A stretch of 64,000 nucleotides of DNA, taken from contig NZ_MWXA01000005.1 of assembly GCF_002259795.1 (NCBI RefSeq), positions 620,001 through 684,000 of the forward strand, in the 5' to 3' direction. This stretch comes from Bifidobacterium aquikefiri. Lineage in GTDB: Bacteria > Actinomycetota > Actinomycetes > Actinomycetales > Bifidobacteriaceae. Below, in pieces: positions 36,120 to 44,135 of the stretch; the stretch's first letter is position 1; every line of letters begins with the position of its first letter. The notes under the pieces were generated by a model. That model was not told where the DNA came from. It ran no database searches and saw nothing but the letters and a program-made list of their open reading frames with translations. Made by a program: the position numbers and the translations under genes.

Positions 36120-36995
36120 ATGCAACTCGGCATGATCGGTCTCGGCCGCATGGGCGGCAATATGGCTTCTCGACTCAAGGAATGTGGGCACAGCATCGTT
36201 GGCTTTGACATGAATCCCCAGTCCGTCCGTGATGTGGATTCATTGGAAGCACTTGTTGGTGCGTTGAACACTCCCCGCGCTATCTGGGTCATGCTCCCAG
36301 CTGGCGGCCCAACCGATTCGACAATCAAGGCTCTCGCCGCGTTGCTCGACAAGGGCGATGTGATCATTGATGGGGGCAACACCCACTACAGCGACGACAT
36401 TCGTCATGCCAAGGAGCTTGAACCGTTTGGCATTCACTTCATGGATGTCGGCGTATCAGGTGGCGTATGGGGCAAGGAGCGCGGATATGCCCTCATGATT
36501 GGAGGTTCCGAAGAGGACTACCAGCATTGCCTGCCTATCTATGAGAGTCTCAAGCCGGAGGGCGAGGATGGACTCGTGCTGGCCGGAGGCGTTGGTGCCG
36601 GTCACTTCGCCAAGATGGTCCATAACGGCATCGAATATGCCATGATGCAGGGCCTTGGAGAAGGATATGCAACCATGACCCATAGTGGACTTATCGAGAA
36701 TCCCGGTGCCGTTGTGGCTTCCTGGAGGCATGGAACCGTCATCGAGTCCTGGCTCCTGGATCTGCTGGCACGCGCCTTGGAGAAGGATCCAGACTTGGAA
36801 TCGATGCCTCCAGTTGCCGACGAATCCGGCGAAGCGCGTTGGATGGCCCAGATTGCACTGGAATTGGGAGTTCCCGTTCCAGCCACCGCAGCCGCACTCT
36901 TCGCCCGTCAGACATCTCGCGGAGGTAGCGATGATGTCCTGAAGGTTGTCTCCGCATTGCGTGCACAGTTTGGTGGGCATGTCACAAAGGATTGA
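36120..36995 (+). CDS. gnd: 6-phosphogluconate dehydrogenase, decarboxylating (short form)
   Basis: A 291-residue enzyme of the short YqeC/GntZ type, lacking the extra C-terminal domain of the 470-residue form. NAD(P) motif GMIGLGRMGGNMASRL near 4, DGGNTHYSDDIRHAKEL near 86, DVGVSGGVWG with catalytic residues near 111 and KMVHNGIEYAMMQGLGEGY near 166. It turns 6-phosphogluconate into ribulose 5-phosphate, CO2 and NAD(P)H. The ATG at 36120 follows AAAGGTGGAATC; the ATG at 36105 forms part of that site. Last gene of the gluconate operon, followed by a terminator. Confidence 0.93.
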   Translation: MQLGMIGLGRMGGNMASRLKECGHSIVGFDMNPQSVRDVDSLEALVGALNTPRAIWVMLPAGGPTDSTIKALAALLDKGDVIIDGGNTHYSDDIRHAKELEPFGIHFMDVGVSGGVWGKERGYALMIGGSEEDYQHCLPIYESLKPEGEDGLVLAGGVGAGHFAKMVHNGIEYAMMQGLGEGYATMTHSGLIENPGAVVASWRHGTVIESWLLDLLARALEKDPDLESMPPVADESGEARWMAQIALELGVPVPATAAALFARQTSRGGSDDVLKVVSALRAQFGGHVTKD

Positions 36996-37030
36996 TTTCC
37001 GAATGCTTTGCGACACGCCGCAGGGCAGAA

Positions 37031-37065
37031 AAACCCGCCGCGGTTTGGCATCTCGGCGGGTTTCT
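37031..37065 (+). terminator. Rho-independent terminator of the gluconate operon
   Basis: AAACCCGCCG pairs with CGGCGGGTTT over ten bases with a 13-base loop, followed by TTCTT. It lies about 35 bases after the gnd stop. Confidence 0.88.
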
Positions 37066-37099
37066 TGTAAGATATCCACTTGGCTGCTTTTGTAGTCAT

Positions 37100-37173
37100 G
37101 GCCCCGTAGCTCAGCTGGTTAGAGCGCCGCCCTGTCACGGCGGAGGTCACCGGTTCAAGTCCGGCCGGGGTCG
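37100..37173 (+). tRNA. tRNA-Asp (anticodon GTC)
   Basis: Acceptor GGCCCCG/CGGGGTC with discriminator G, D arm GCTC/GAGC, anticodon arm CCGCC-CTGTCAC-GGCGG, T arm ACCGG-TTCAAGT-CCGGC. CCA is not encoded. Confidence 0.95.
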
Positions 37174-37188
37174 CAAGAATGGTGGAAG

Positions 37189-37209
37189 CCCGGGAAATCC
37201 GGGTTTTTT
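37189..37209 (+). terminator. terminator between tRNA-Asp and tRNA-Phe
   Basis: CCCGG-GAAAT-CCGGG followed by TTTTTT, a canonical Rho-independent terminator 15 bases after tRNA-Asp and 12 bases before tRNA-Phe. Confidence 0.88.
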
Positions 37210-37221
37210 CAACTGTTCTCT

Positions 37222-37297
37222 GGCTCTGTAGCTCAGTTGGTAGAGCGAGCGACTGAAAATCGCTAGGTCAGCGGATCGATGCCGCTCGGAGCCACCA
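37222..37297 (+). tRNA. tRNA-Phe (anticodon GAA), CCA encoded
   Basis: Acceptor GGCTCTG/CGGAGCC, D arm GCTC/GAGC, anticodon arm AGCGA-CTGAAAA-TCGCT with GAA, discriminator A and encoded CCA to 37297. The T loop reads ATCGATG, so the near-universal T54 is an A, which is unusual. Confidence 0.9.
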
Positions 37298-37302
37298 CTG
37301 AT

Positions 37303-37339
37303 AACCCTCACCCATTGGAAACATTGGGCTGAGGGTTTT
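37303..37339 (+). terminator. terminator of tRNA-Phe
   Basis: AACCCTCACCCA pairs with TGGGCTGAGGGTT, followed by TTTT; one mismatch in the stem. Confidence 0.85.
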
Positions 37340-37408
37340 GACTTCCCGCTTGTCTTCACACGCTCAGGTTTATCTCGCCAAGTGTGTAACTGGTATTTTT
37401 CATTGTTA

Positions 37409-37755
37409 GGGTTATAGGCAAAAAGTGTGTCCCCGTCATTCCGACCTCTCTTGTCACCCCGAGCGAATCCGCCTCCCCTTGTCACCCCGAGCGAGCGCAG
37501 CGAGTCGAGAGATCTCTGCTGTTGATGCTCGCAAGGATGAGATCCCTCGACTCGCTACGCTCGCTCGGGATGACGATGGTGTTGTCGTTCATACGGCCGA
37601 CTCTGACGATGGCACATACAACTTTGTCAAGTTTATACGGCCGACTCGCTACGCTCGCTCGGGATGACGGGAGAGAAGCATGGCATCGACTGGAACGAAT
37701 TACACTCCAGCACGTCAGCGAAGGCATAAACCCACACTTCTGAGCCTATAACCCC
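37409..37755. repeat. dispersed palindromic repeat with inverted ends, copy 4
   Basis: A 347-base block between tRNA-Phe and pyruvate oxidase. It is bounded by GGGTTATAGGC...AAGTGTG on the left (37409-37429) and the inverse CACACTT...GCCTATAACCC on the right (about 37733-37754). Inside are several copies of the core CTCGACTCGCTACGCTCG and CGGGATGAC, some inverted. The layout is MITE-like, but no target-site duplication is obvious. No gene is seen in the whole 37340-37830 stretch. Confidence 0.75.
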
Positions 37756-37830
37756 GCTTTCACTTGAGTTCGCTCGAAAAGCGACTTCCAATGCACAATG
37801 TGCGATAGGAATGCCCACACGGAAGATACG

Positions 37831-39576
37831 TTAGGCCTCGTCATCCATAAGATCGGCAAGTGTCGGCTCGTCGTCCAGATTGTAGAGCTTGCGGAATCCA
37901 TCTGCTGCCCCAGCACCGAACTTCTTCTCGTCAAGAGGAATGAACGAGGTATCTATCGGATCAATGTATGGCAGCTTGGCATCGAGCACAATAGGCCGCA
38001 TGTCGCCGGCATCCCTGTATTCACGAATCTTGGCGAACGCCGACTTGAGTGAGGCGTTATCCGTTGCAGTCAGTCCTATCGCTCCGAAGCTACGCGCCAT
38101 CCCAGCCCAATCCGCACCTTCCAGATCGGTTCCATACAGTCCCAGTTTTCCCTTGATCTGCTCGTGACGAATAAAGCCGAAAGCCTTGTTCTCAAGCACA
38201 ACGTTGACCACAGGAAGTTTGTATCGCACTTCGGTGAGTATCTCCTGATTGACCATGGCAAACCCTCCGTCTCCGGATATGGTCCATACGTCGCGGTCAG
38301 GATGAGATACCGCAGCAGACAGACCCGCAGGAACGGCATATCCCATAGTGCCGTACCAAGGTGACATGGTGAAGTGCTGATCTCCCTCGAAGGGAAGCTG
38401 ACGCAACGACCACGCCGTGTTATTGCCAACATCGAGACTAAAAATGGCCCTATCAGAGGCATTGCGTGCGATTTCTCGAATCACTGACTCTGCAGCTAAA
38501 CCATGGGAGTCATCGTCTGCGAGTTTATCAAGCCACATGAGCCAATTATGACGATTCAACCGAGCCGCTTTTTCGAATGCCCGTGCCTTATCGTTACCAG
38601 AACGCTTCGCAAGCTCATCGAGCACCTGGGCTCCGTCAGCGACAAAAGCAATGCTGGCTTCGAGCTGATTGCCGATATCCGAAGGATTGGTGTTTACCTG
38701 GATTATGGTCTTGTCATGAGGCATGAACCTTCCAAAGGGGTAGTTGGTGCCGGCAAACAATATCAAATCTGCAAGCTGCGAGGCTTCGAAGGCGGGTTTG
38801 TCTCCAAGCCGTCCTCGCGTCCCCATGTAATTCGGCCACAGTTGTGGAACTATTCCAGTCCCAGGAGCAGTGGAGATAACGGGCATATGGAAATGCTCGG
38901 CGAACTTCATCACCGAATCGCTTTTCCCACTCATGCCCTGCCCTATCCATAGCACAGGCCTTTCGGCCTTGGCGATTGCCTCAGATGCCATGTCAAGCTC
39001 ATGTTGGTCCAGCGCATAGCTCACCTGCGCTCGCGAGGTCAGAGGGGTTTTGGACTCTGCATATTCAATCTGTGTGCCGGTAAGGTCTTCGGGAAGTATC
39101 ACCACGGCAACTCCCCGCTTGGTGTATGCCGCCTTGATTGCATCCTCGATCACCGATGGAATCTGCTCGGCATTGGCGACCTGCCTGTTATATACGGCCA
39201 CATCCGAGAAAATCGGCACCTCACTGAGTTCCTGGAAGAAATGTGTGTTTTGGAATCGTGTGGTTACCTGCCCGACCAATGCAAGTACGGGGACGTTGTC
39301 CATCTTGGCATCGTACAACCCGTTGAGCATGTGCACGGAGCCTGGGCCTGCCGATGCAAATGCCACACCTATCGTGCCATTGAGTTTGGCATCTGCGGCA
39401 GCAGCCAAAGCCCCAGCCTCTTCATGGCGAACCTGGATGAAACGTATCCCGTCTCGCTCCTTCCACAGGCCTTCCACCACGTTGTTGATCGAGTCGGCAG
39501 GAATGCCGTAGACGTGGTCTACGCCCCATCGTTCGAGCACCTTGGCAAGAGCTTGCCCCGCAGTGACTGTTGACAT
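37831..39576 (-). CDS. poxB: pyruvate oxidase (ThDP- and FAD-dependent)
   Basis: A 581-residue enzyme of the acetolactate synthase/pyruvate oxidase family, normal length for SpxB/PoxB. HEEAGALAAAADAKLNG near 49 holds the ThDP-activating Glu, ASAGPGSVHMLNGLYDAK near 73, and SGDGGFAMVNQEILTEVRYKLPVVNVVLEN is the ThDP/Mg motif near 437-466, followed by KAFGFIRHEQ. GGAAGGAGAAAAC precedes the ATG at 39576; the frame is open well upstream. Oxidases of this type convert pyruvate, phosphate and O2 to acetyl phosphate, CO2 and H2O2; quinone-linked PoxB forms make acetate. Which one this is cannot be settled here. An HxlR regulator gene precedes it on the same strand. Confidence 0.88.
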   Translation of the reverse strand: MSTVTAGQALAKVLERWGVDHVYGIPADSINNVVEGLWKERDGIRFIQVRHEEAGALAAAADAKLNGTIGVAFASAGPGSVHMLNGLYDAKMDNVPVLALVGQVTTRFQNTHFFQELSEVPIFSDVAVYNRQVANAEQIPSVIEDAIKAAYTKRGVAVVILPEDLTGTQIEYAESKTPLTSRAQVSYALDQHELDMASEAIAKAERPVLWIGQGMSGKSDSVMKFAEHFHMPVISTAPGTGIVPQLWPNYMGTRGRLGDKPAFEASQLADLILFAGTNYPFGRFMPHDKTIIQVNTNPSDIGNQLEASIAFVADGAQVLDELAKRSGNDKARAFEKAARLNRHNWLMWLDKLADDDSHGLAAESVIREIARNASDRAIFSLDVGNNTAWSLRQLPFEGDQHFTMSPWYGTMGYAVPAGLSAAVSHPDRDVWTISGDGGFAMVNQEILTEVRYKLPVVNVVLENKAFGFIRHEQIKGKLGLYGTDLEGADWAGMARSFGAIGLTATDNASLKSAFAKIREYRDAGDMRPIVLDAKLPYIDPIDTSFIPLDEKKFGAGAADGFRKLYNLDDEPTLADLMDDEA

Positions 39577-39700
39577 TGTTTTCTCCTTCCCGGCCACTGT
39601 GATGCGACCGCTGAACATGTCGCGATTACAGGTTGCCGTCGCATCTGCGACATCGATGCGCGGCGAAAATGTTGATGATGATGCAAGGGTGAGATTCACC

Positions 39701-40078
39701 TCACGGGTTTGCTTCACTGCTGGAATCTGGTTGATCAAGCAGATTCCGATTGCCCCAGTCGGTGAGCGCATCGAGGATGGGGACCAGTTCCAATCCCGAT
39801 TGTGTAAGGTGATACATCGCCCTTGGTGGCCTGGTGTCCACAACTGTGCGTTTCACGATGCCTTGATCCTCGAGTTCCTTGAGCCTCTTCGACAACGAGG
39901 AATCATTGAGTTTGTTTGAATAGCAGGATATCTGCGAGAAGGTTCTGCATCCCTTGGCTATCGCCTGGATCACCACACTGCTCCATCTTCGGTCGATGAT
40001 GTCTACGGCAGCAAGAAAACCGTCGCAGGCGATCGATGGTGACCTGACATAGCTGACTGAAGCCTCCCCATAAAGCAT
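39701..40078 (-). CDS. HxlR family transcriptional regulator
   Basis: A 125-residue winged-helix protein of the HxlR type (AAVDIIDRRWSSVVIQAIAKGCRTFSQI, LSKRLKELEDQGIVKR, YHLTQSGLELVPILDALTDWG). GGGAGGAAGTC lies before the ATG. Members often sense electrophiles or redox change through a Cys near the N-terminus; Cys18 and Cys45/Cys53 are candidates here. It is 124 bases upstream of poxB on the same strand and may control it. Confidence 0.85.
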   Translation of the reverse strand: MLYGEASVSYVRSPSIACDGFLAAVDIIDRRWSSVVIQAIAKGCRTFSQISCYSNKLNDSSLSKRLKELEDQGIVKRTVVDTRPPRAMYHLTQSGLELVPILDALTDWGNRNLLDQPDSSSEANP

Positions 40079-40402
40079 GACTTCCTCCCGATCATCTGAC
40101 GTGTCAAAGCACCAACTACAAATATTTTAGTAACTAAGATACTTATATAAGCTTCGATATTTTCTAAAAGCTCAATATTCGCTCTTCTTGTCGCGACGAG
40201 CATCTAGGGCACAGCTGTGATTTCCGCCTTCCATGCATCCGAGAGCTGTCAAAGCGCGATGCCGAGTGAACTGGGAGAATGACATTATTGCTGCATTGCT
40301 TCTTTTTGCAGTCTTCGAGCCAGAGCAGTGTTGGGCGAGTCAGCCAGGAACGCTGCATCCATCGCGACGACGCCGGTCGCAGCACGCTGCAAGACTGTTC
40401 CT
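40079..40402. other. AT-rich control region upstream of the HxlR gene
   Basis: The left part is AT-rich and carries ACAAATATTTTAGT (about 40117-40131), centred on the palindrome AAATATTT, a possible HxlR operator. The right part, to the membrane protein gene, shows no feature that I can name. Confidence 0.35.
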
Positions 40403-40993
40403 ATGCTGTTCACCTATCTCTATATCGCCGCGATGTTCGCACTCACCGTGGCCGGTGTCGGTACGGTCATCTGGATCGCGATGAAATACCGCCCGAAGTA
40501 TTCTGCTGCCGTTGCCCTGCGCAATCTGCACAAAGAACAGCTGACGTATCATAATCCCAATCAGGTGGAATCAACGCTTGGTGATTTGGATGATCAGGCC
40601 ATGCGTCTGAGCGAAGAGGAATTGGATGCCGAAATAGCGCTCATCACCAAGCTCAATGGAAATTCCCGGCATCTTGGCGTTGTGATGAAGCGAATACTGT
40701 ATTCCTTCATTGCCCTGCTTGCAATGGTATGCGCAATCTTTGCACCAAGTGCAATCGGACCGCGTCTGGCAATCATCGCCATTGCACTACTCTGTGCATG
40801 TGCTTTTGTATTCCTTGGAGTTATGCCAATGGTGCGCATGCTGAAAGACAATGCGAGGCTCTCACAGCAGTTCGAGGAATGGGCAGAGTCTCATCCTCAA
40901 TACTGTGTTCCTGAACGCAGACGCACAGGCCAGCAGACAATATCGTCAGACGATGCGACGGCAACAGCACAAGTGGGATGGCAGGAACGTTAG
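40403..40993 (+). CDS. membrane protein of unknown function
   Basis: A 196-residue protein with one membrane helix at the N-terminus (about 3-24) and two more near 95-115 and 120-142. A charged stretch between them (EEELDAEIALITKLNG) and a polar tail follow. I do not recognise a family. The ATG at 40403 places a hydrophobic segment at the very start, and the frame is open upstream to 40328 with an unlikely polar lead. No good ribosome binding site is seen. It converges on the phosphatase gene with 32 bases between stops. Confidence 0.6.
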   Translation: MLFTYLYIAAMFALTVAGVGTVIWIAMKYRPKYSAAVALRNLHKEQLTYHNPNQVESTLGDLDDQAMRLSEEELDAEIALITKLNGNSRHLGVVMKRILYSFIALLAMVCAIFAPSAIGPRLAIIAIALLCACAFVFLGVMPMVRMLKDNARLSQQFEEWAESHPQYCVPERRRTGQQTISSDDATATAQVGWQER

Positions 40994-41025
40994 GCTGCGG
41001 TGGAAGCCATTGAATCTATTGAACC

Positions 41026-41547
41026 CTATTGAAGCTTGCTCGTAACCCACGCGACGACGTATGGCGCCACCTCTTCGATCTGGTCGATTGCAACTTCGAA
41101 TTCGTGAGGACCTCCATACCAAGGGTCGACAAGATCAAGCTCGTCGTCGTGCCCAGGGGCAGGTGTTGGAAGATTGGGATCGAAACTGCGATAGAGATGC
41201 ACCTCCGCACGCTTGTTTGCCGGTAGCAGGCGCAGCAAGGCGCGCATGTGAGCGGCAGTCATCGGCAGCAGCAGATCTGATTCTGCGATTTCTTCGTGCG
41301 TGATGCGATGGGCGAAATGGTCTCGCGGAATCTCGTAACCCCGCTCCTTCAGCACGCGCTGTGCACGTCTGTCAATGGGATTGCCGTATTCCTCATCACT
41401 GACGCCACTGGACTCTACGCGTACCTGCGAAGCGTCCAGACCACGCTCTTCGAAGAAATGCCTCAGAATGATCTCAGCCATGGGGGAACGGCAGATATTG
41501 CCTGTGCACACTGTCATCACGGTATATGGATGCTGTTCTGCGGTCAT
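41026..41547 (-). CDS. low molecular weight protein-tyrosine phosphatase
   Basis: A 173-residue cytoplasmic phosphatase. The P-loop VCTGNICRSPMAEII (catalytic Cys and Arg) is near residues 13-27 and the acid loop DPWYGG near 142. Bacterial enzymes of this type remove phosphate from tyrosine in proteins, often exopolysaccharide kinases; arsenate reductase activity is a related alternative, but the DPWYGG loop favours the phosphatase. AAGGAG lies 14 bases before the ATG, rather far. It follows folA on the same strand by 87 bases. Confidence 0.87.
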   Translation of the reverse strand: MTAEQHPYTVMTVCTGNICRSPMAEIILRHFFEERGLDASQVRVESSGVSDEEYGNPIDRRAQRVLKERGYEIPRDHFAHRITHEEIAESDLLLPMTAAHMRALLRLLPANKRAEVHLYRSFDPNLPTPAPGHDDELDLVDPWYGGPHEFEVAIDQIEEVAPYVVAWVTSKLQ

Positions 41548-41634
41548 GGTGATGACTCAATCTCCTTATTCAGGTTCGAACCCTGGTGTTGCCTTCATGA
41601 ATGCCTATGACTCAGTACCACTACTGCTGAAAAT

Positions 41635-42321
41635 TCAACGCACTCGCTCATATCTCACAAAACGAAAATCGGATATCGCGCTCGTGACATCGCGAGGTTG
41701 AATCCATGGGGTTTCATTGTCCAATCGCCACAGACCGGCATCAACGAGTTGCAGAATATCCGGCGCAAATGTATCTGCGTCCACCTCAGTGCGGATCTCG
41801 GTGACATAGGCCTTATCTGCATGAGGCAATGCCGCCTGGAAGAGCTGAGAACCGCCAATGATCCATATCTCGCTGCGGTCTATGCCATCGTCTGGGATCG
41901 ACTCCTGACCCGCTATGCATAGTGCCGCATCAATGTCTTCTACGACCGTCGCACCCTGCGCACGATAATGAACGTTTCTGGAAACTACAATGTTGTCCCT
42001 GTTCTTCAGAGGTCGGTATCCCTCACCAAGCGATTCCCATGTCTTTCGTCCCATGATCACTGGATGAGAGATGGTGAGTTCCTTGAAACGCTTCAAGTCC
42101 TCAGAAAGATGCCACGGCATGCCGCCTTGAAAACCTATGGCATTCTGTCGGCCATTTTTGCTTGTTGCCTGTGCCCAAATCAGATTGACCGAGAAATGGC
42201 CATCTTGATGATCACCCCGGGACTCTTCTGGATCGCTCCAGTCGTTTTCCTGATCATATCGCCCGGCTCTTCCGGGCTTGGGTTCGTGATAGCCGTTATG
42301 GCTACTACTCTCGTGCTCCAT
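41635..42321 (-). CDS. folA: dihydrofolate reductase
   Basis: A 228-residue enzyme that reduces dihydrofolate with NADPH. The conserved run is VNLIWAQATSKNGRQNAIGFQGGMPWHLSEDLKRFKELT from about residue 45 (shown here only as family landmarks GGMPWHLSEDLKRFKELT and PVIMGRKTWESLG), then NIVVSRN and EIWIIGGSQLFQAAL. About 44 polar residues precede the catalytic core, so the true start may be internal. It lies 47 bases after thyA on the same strand, the common thyA-folA pairing that links dTMP synthesis to folate recycling. Confidence 0.88.
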   Translation of the reverse strand: MEHESSSHNGYHEPKPGRAGRYDQENDWSDPEESRGDHQDGHFSVNLIWAQATSKNGRQNAIGFQGGMPWHLSEDLKRFKELTISHPVIMGRKTWESLGEGYRPLKNRDNIVVSRNVHYRAQGATVVEDIDAALCIAGQESIPDDGIDRSEIWIIGGSQLFQAALPHADKAYVTEIRTEVDADTFAPDILQLVDAGLWRLDNETPWIQPRDVTSAISDFRFVRYERVR

Positions 42322-42368
42322 CTATACATCGCTCCTTGTTGCCTGTCTGCACAATGCTAATAAGTCCC

Positions 42369-43244
42369 TCAGACCGCGATCGGCGCCTTGATCGTCTCGT
42401 GATGCCGGTAGTTAAGAATATGGAAATTCTCGTACTCATATTCAAACAATGACGATGCCATGTCCAGCTCCAACTGAGGATACGGGTATGGTTCGCGCGA
42501 AAGCTGTTCCAAGACCTGAGGAATATGGTTGTCATAGATATGGCAGTCTCCGCCGGTCCATACGAATTCACCGGGTTCGAGACCAGTCTGCTGCGCAATC
42601 ATGCGGGTCAGTAGTGCATACGAGGCAATGTTAAACGGGACGCCGAGGAACATGTCGCAGGACCGCTGATAGAGCTGGCAGCTTAAACGGCCGTCAGCGA
42701 CATAGAACTGGAACAGTGCATGGCATGGGGGCAGCGCCATCTTTTCGACTTCGGCGGGGTTCCAGGCGCTCACAATCATGCGTCGTGAATCGGGTTGTGT
42801 GCGGATCAGATTCAGTACGTTGGAAATCTGATCTATGGTTCGATTTGGATTCTCCGCCGTCGGTGCTGGCCAACTTCTCCACTGAACCCCATAGACCGGT
42901 CCAAGCTCTCCTGTCTCTGGGTCAGCCCATTCGTCCCAGATGTGGACATTACGATCCTGAAGCCAGTGCACATTGCTGGAACCTTTGAGGAACCAAAGCA
43001 GCTCCAAGGCAAGTCCGCGGAAGAACACACGTTTTGTGGTCAACAATGGGAACGAATCATGAATGTCGAATCGCATCTGCTGACCGAAGAGAGAAATCGT
43101 ACCTGTCCCCGTACGATCCGATTTCAGAGTTCCCTCTTCAAGTATTTTTCGTAGCAGATCCTCATAGGGGGTCGAAATATCCGTCGAAGGTGACTGCGGA
43201 ATGCGTGTTCGAATGTCATCAAGTTGCGATTGCGTTAAAGCCAT
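42369..43244 (-). CDS. thyA: thymidylate synthase
   Basis: A 291-residue ThyA that methylates dUMP using methylene-tetrahydrofolate. [18 protein letters not shown] near 41, [20 protein letters not shown] near 70, [11 protein letters not shown] near 113, the active-site [11 protein letters not shown] near 172, [16 protein letters not shown] near 194 and [10 protein letters not shown] near 229. The ATG at 43244 begins [10 protein letters not shown]; the frame is open to 43493 but lacks conserved residues there. First gene of the thyA-folA pair and divergent from the OsmC gene. Confidence 0.94.
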   Translation of the reverse strand: MALTQSQLDDIRTRIPQSPSTDISTPYEDLLRKILEEGTLKSDRTGTGTISLFGQQMRFDIHDSFPLLTTKRVFFRGLALELLWFLKGSSNVHWLQDRNVHIWDEWADPETGELGPVYGVQWRSWPAPTAENPNRTIDQISNVLNLIRTQPDSRRMIVSAWNPAEVEKMALPPCHALFQFYVADGRLSCQLYQRSCDMFLGVPFNIASYALLTRMIAQQTGLEPGEFVWTGGDCHIYDNHIPQVLEQLSREPYPYPQLELDMASSLFEYEYENFHILNYRHHETIKAPIAV

Positions 43245-43464
43245 ACGCACTAATCTAATCGATGCACCGGAGTGCTTTTCAGAAAAGCTGGAAGCGTAAC
43301 CTGGCAATGACGACGCAAGACGATAGATTATGTAGTTAGCGATGCGACTGAACAATGATGGCTTTATTATTCTTCGGTCTCGCACCAAGCTGAGACAGCG
43401 CTCTTCGACGAAGTGCATGCGGCCATAGCGGCGGCATGCAGCAGTAGTGGCAATAGGAGGAATC

Positions 43465-43878
43465 ATGGGAAAAAGATTATGGGTAGAACGCAATAAGGAT
43501 GGTTCTTGGGACGCCTTCTCTGAAGATGGCGCTCATGCCAAGTTCGGCAAGGGCAAGGGCCTCTTCTCCCCCGGAGACCTGCTGAAGATTTCCCTGGCAG
43601 CCTGTGGCGCTCTATCGAGCCGCTTTGCGATTGAAAGCGTTCTGGGCGAGGGTGCAGGCGCTCATATCGTGGTTGATGGCGCTTACGATGACGACGATGA
43701 CGTGTTCCTCTCATTCGACGAGCAACTGACCGTCGATGCAACCGATGCGAACTTGAGCGATGCCGATGCGGATAAGCTCAAAGAGCGCATCATTCGCCAC
43801 ATTGACAAATCCTGCACCGTCAAGCACAGCATGGAGAGAGAAGAACCAGTCCGATTGAATGTCACGGTTCGTCACTGA
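43465..43878 (+). CDS. OsmC/Ohr family protein
   Basis: A 137-residue protein. [21 protein letters not shown] near 35-55 carries the first reactive Cys; KSCTVKHSM near 121 carries the second. OsmC-type proteins reduce organic peroxides with two cysteines. AGGAGGAATC is right before the ATG at 43465. The single-gene unit is divergent from thyA. Peroxide defence fits the presence of a pyruvate oxidase in the same region. Confidence 0.85.
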   Translation: MGKRLWVERNKDGSWDAFSEDGAHAKFGKGKGLFSPGDLLKISLAACGALSSRFAIESVLGEGAGAHIVVDGAYDDDDDVFLSFDEQLTVDATDANLSDADADKLKERIIRHIDKSCTVKHSMEREEPVRLNVTVRH

Positions 43879-43916
43879 GTATCCTGTGACTGCTGAAACC
43901 GTTGCACTGATTGCTG

Positions 43917-44010
43917 GGTCATAGGCAAAAAGTGTCTCCCCGCCATCTCGAGCGGAGTGTAGTTAGTCTGCCCTGAGCGAACGTAGTGAGTCGAAGGGAG
44001 AGATCTCACA
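43917..44010. repeat. dispersed palindromic repeat, copy 5
   Basis: The end-module GGGTCATAGGCAAAAAGTGT is followed by CATCTCGAGCGG, then TGAGCGAACGTAGTGAGTCG and GAGAGATCTCAC. Only one end of the family element is present. Confidence 0.7.
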
Positions 44011-44015
44011 TCAAA

Positions 44016-44046
44016 GATGGCCCAGAGCTTATCGCTCTGGGCCATC
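44016..44046. terminator. hairpin between OsmC and universal stress protein genes
   Basis: GATGGCCCAGAGC (44016-44028) pairs exactly with GCTCTGGGCCATC (44034-44046) around a five-base loop. No T-run. It stands between convergent genes. Confidence 0.65.
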
Positions 44047-44135
44047 CCTGTATGCCGGTACAATCTCCGCAGTTGAAACTGCATGATTCTCCGACTTGTC
44101 AGTATCTATTGTTGATACCTATTTCACTACTTATT

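Noticed and set aside
35016-36191. 391-codon minus-strand frame opposite gntP
   Set aside because: Highly polar, no motif, fully antisense to a clear GntP transporter and running into gnd.
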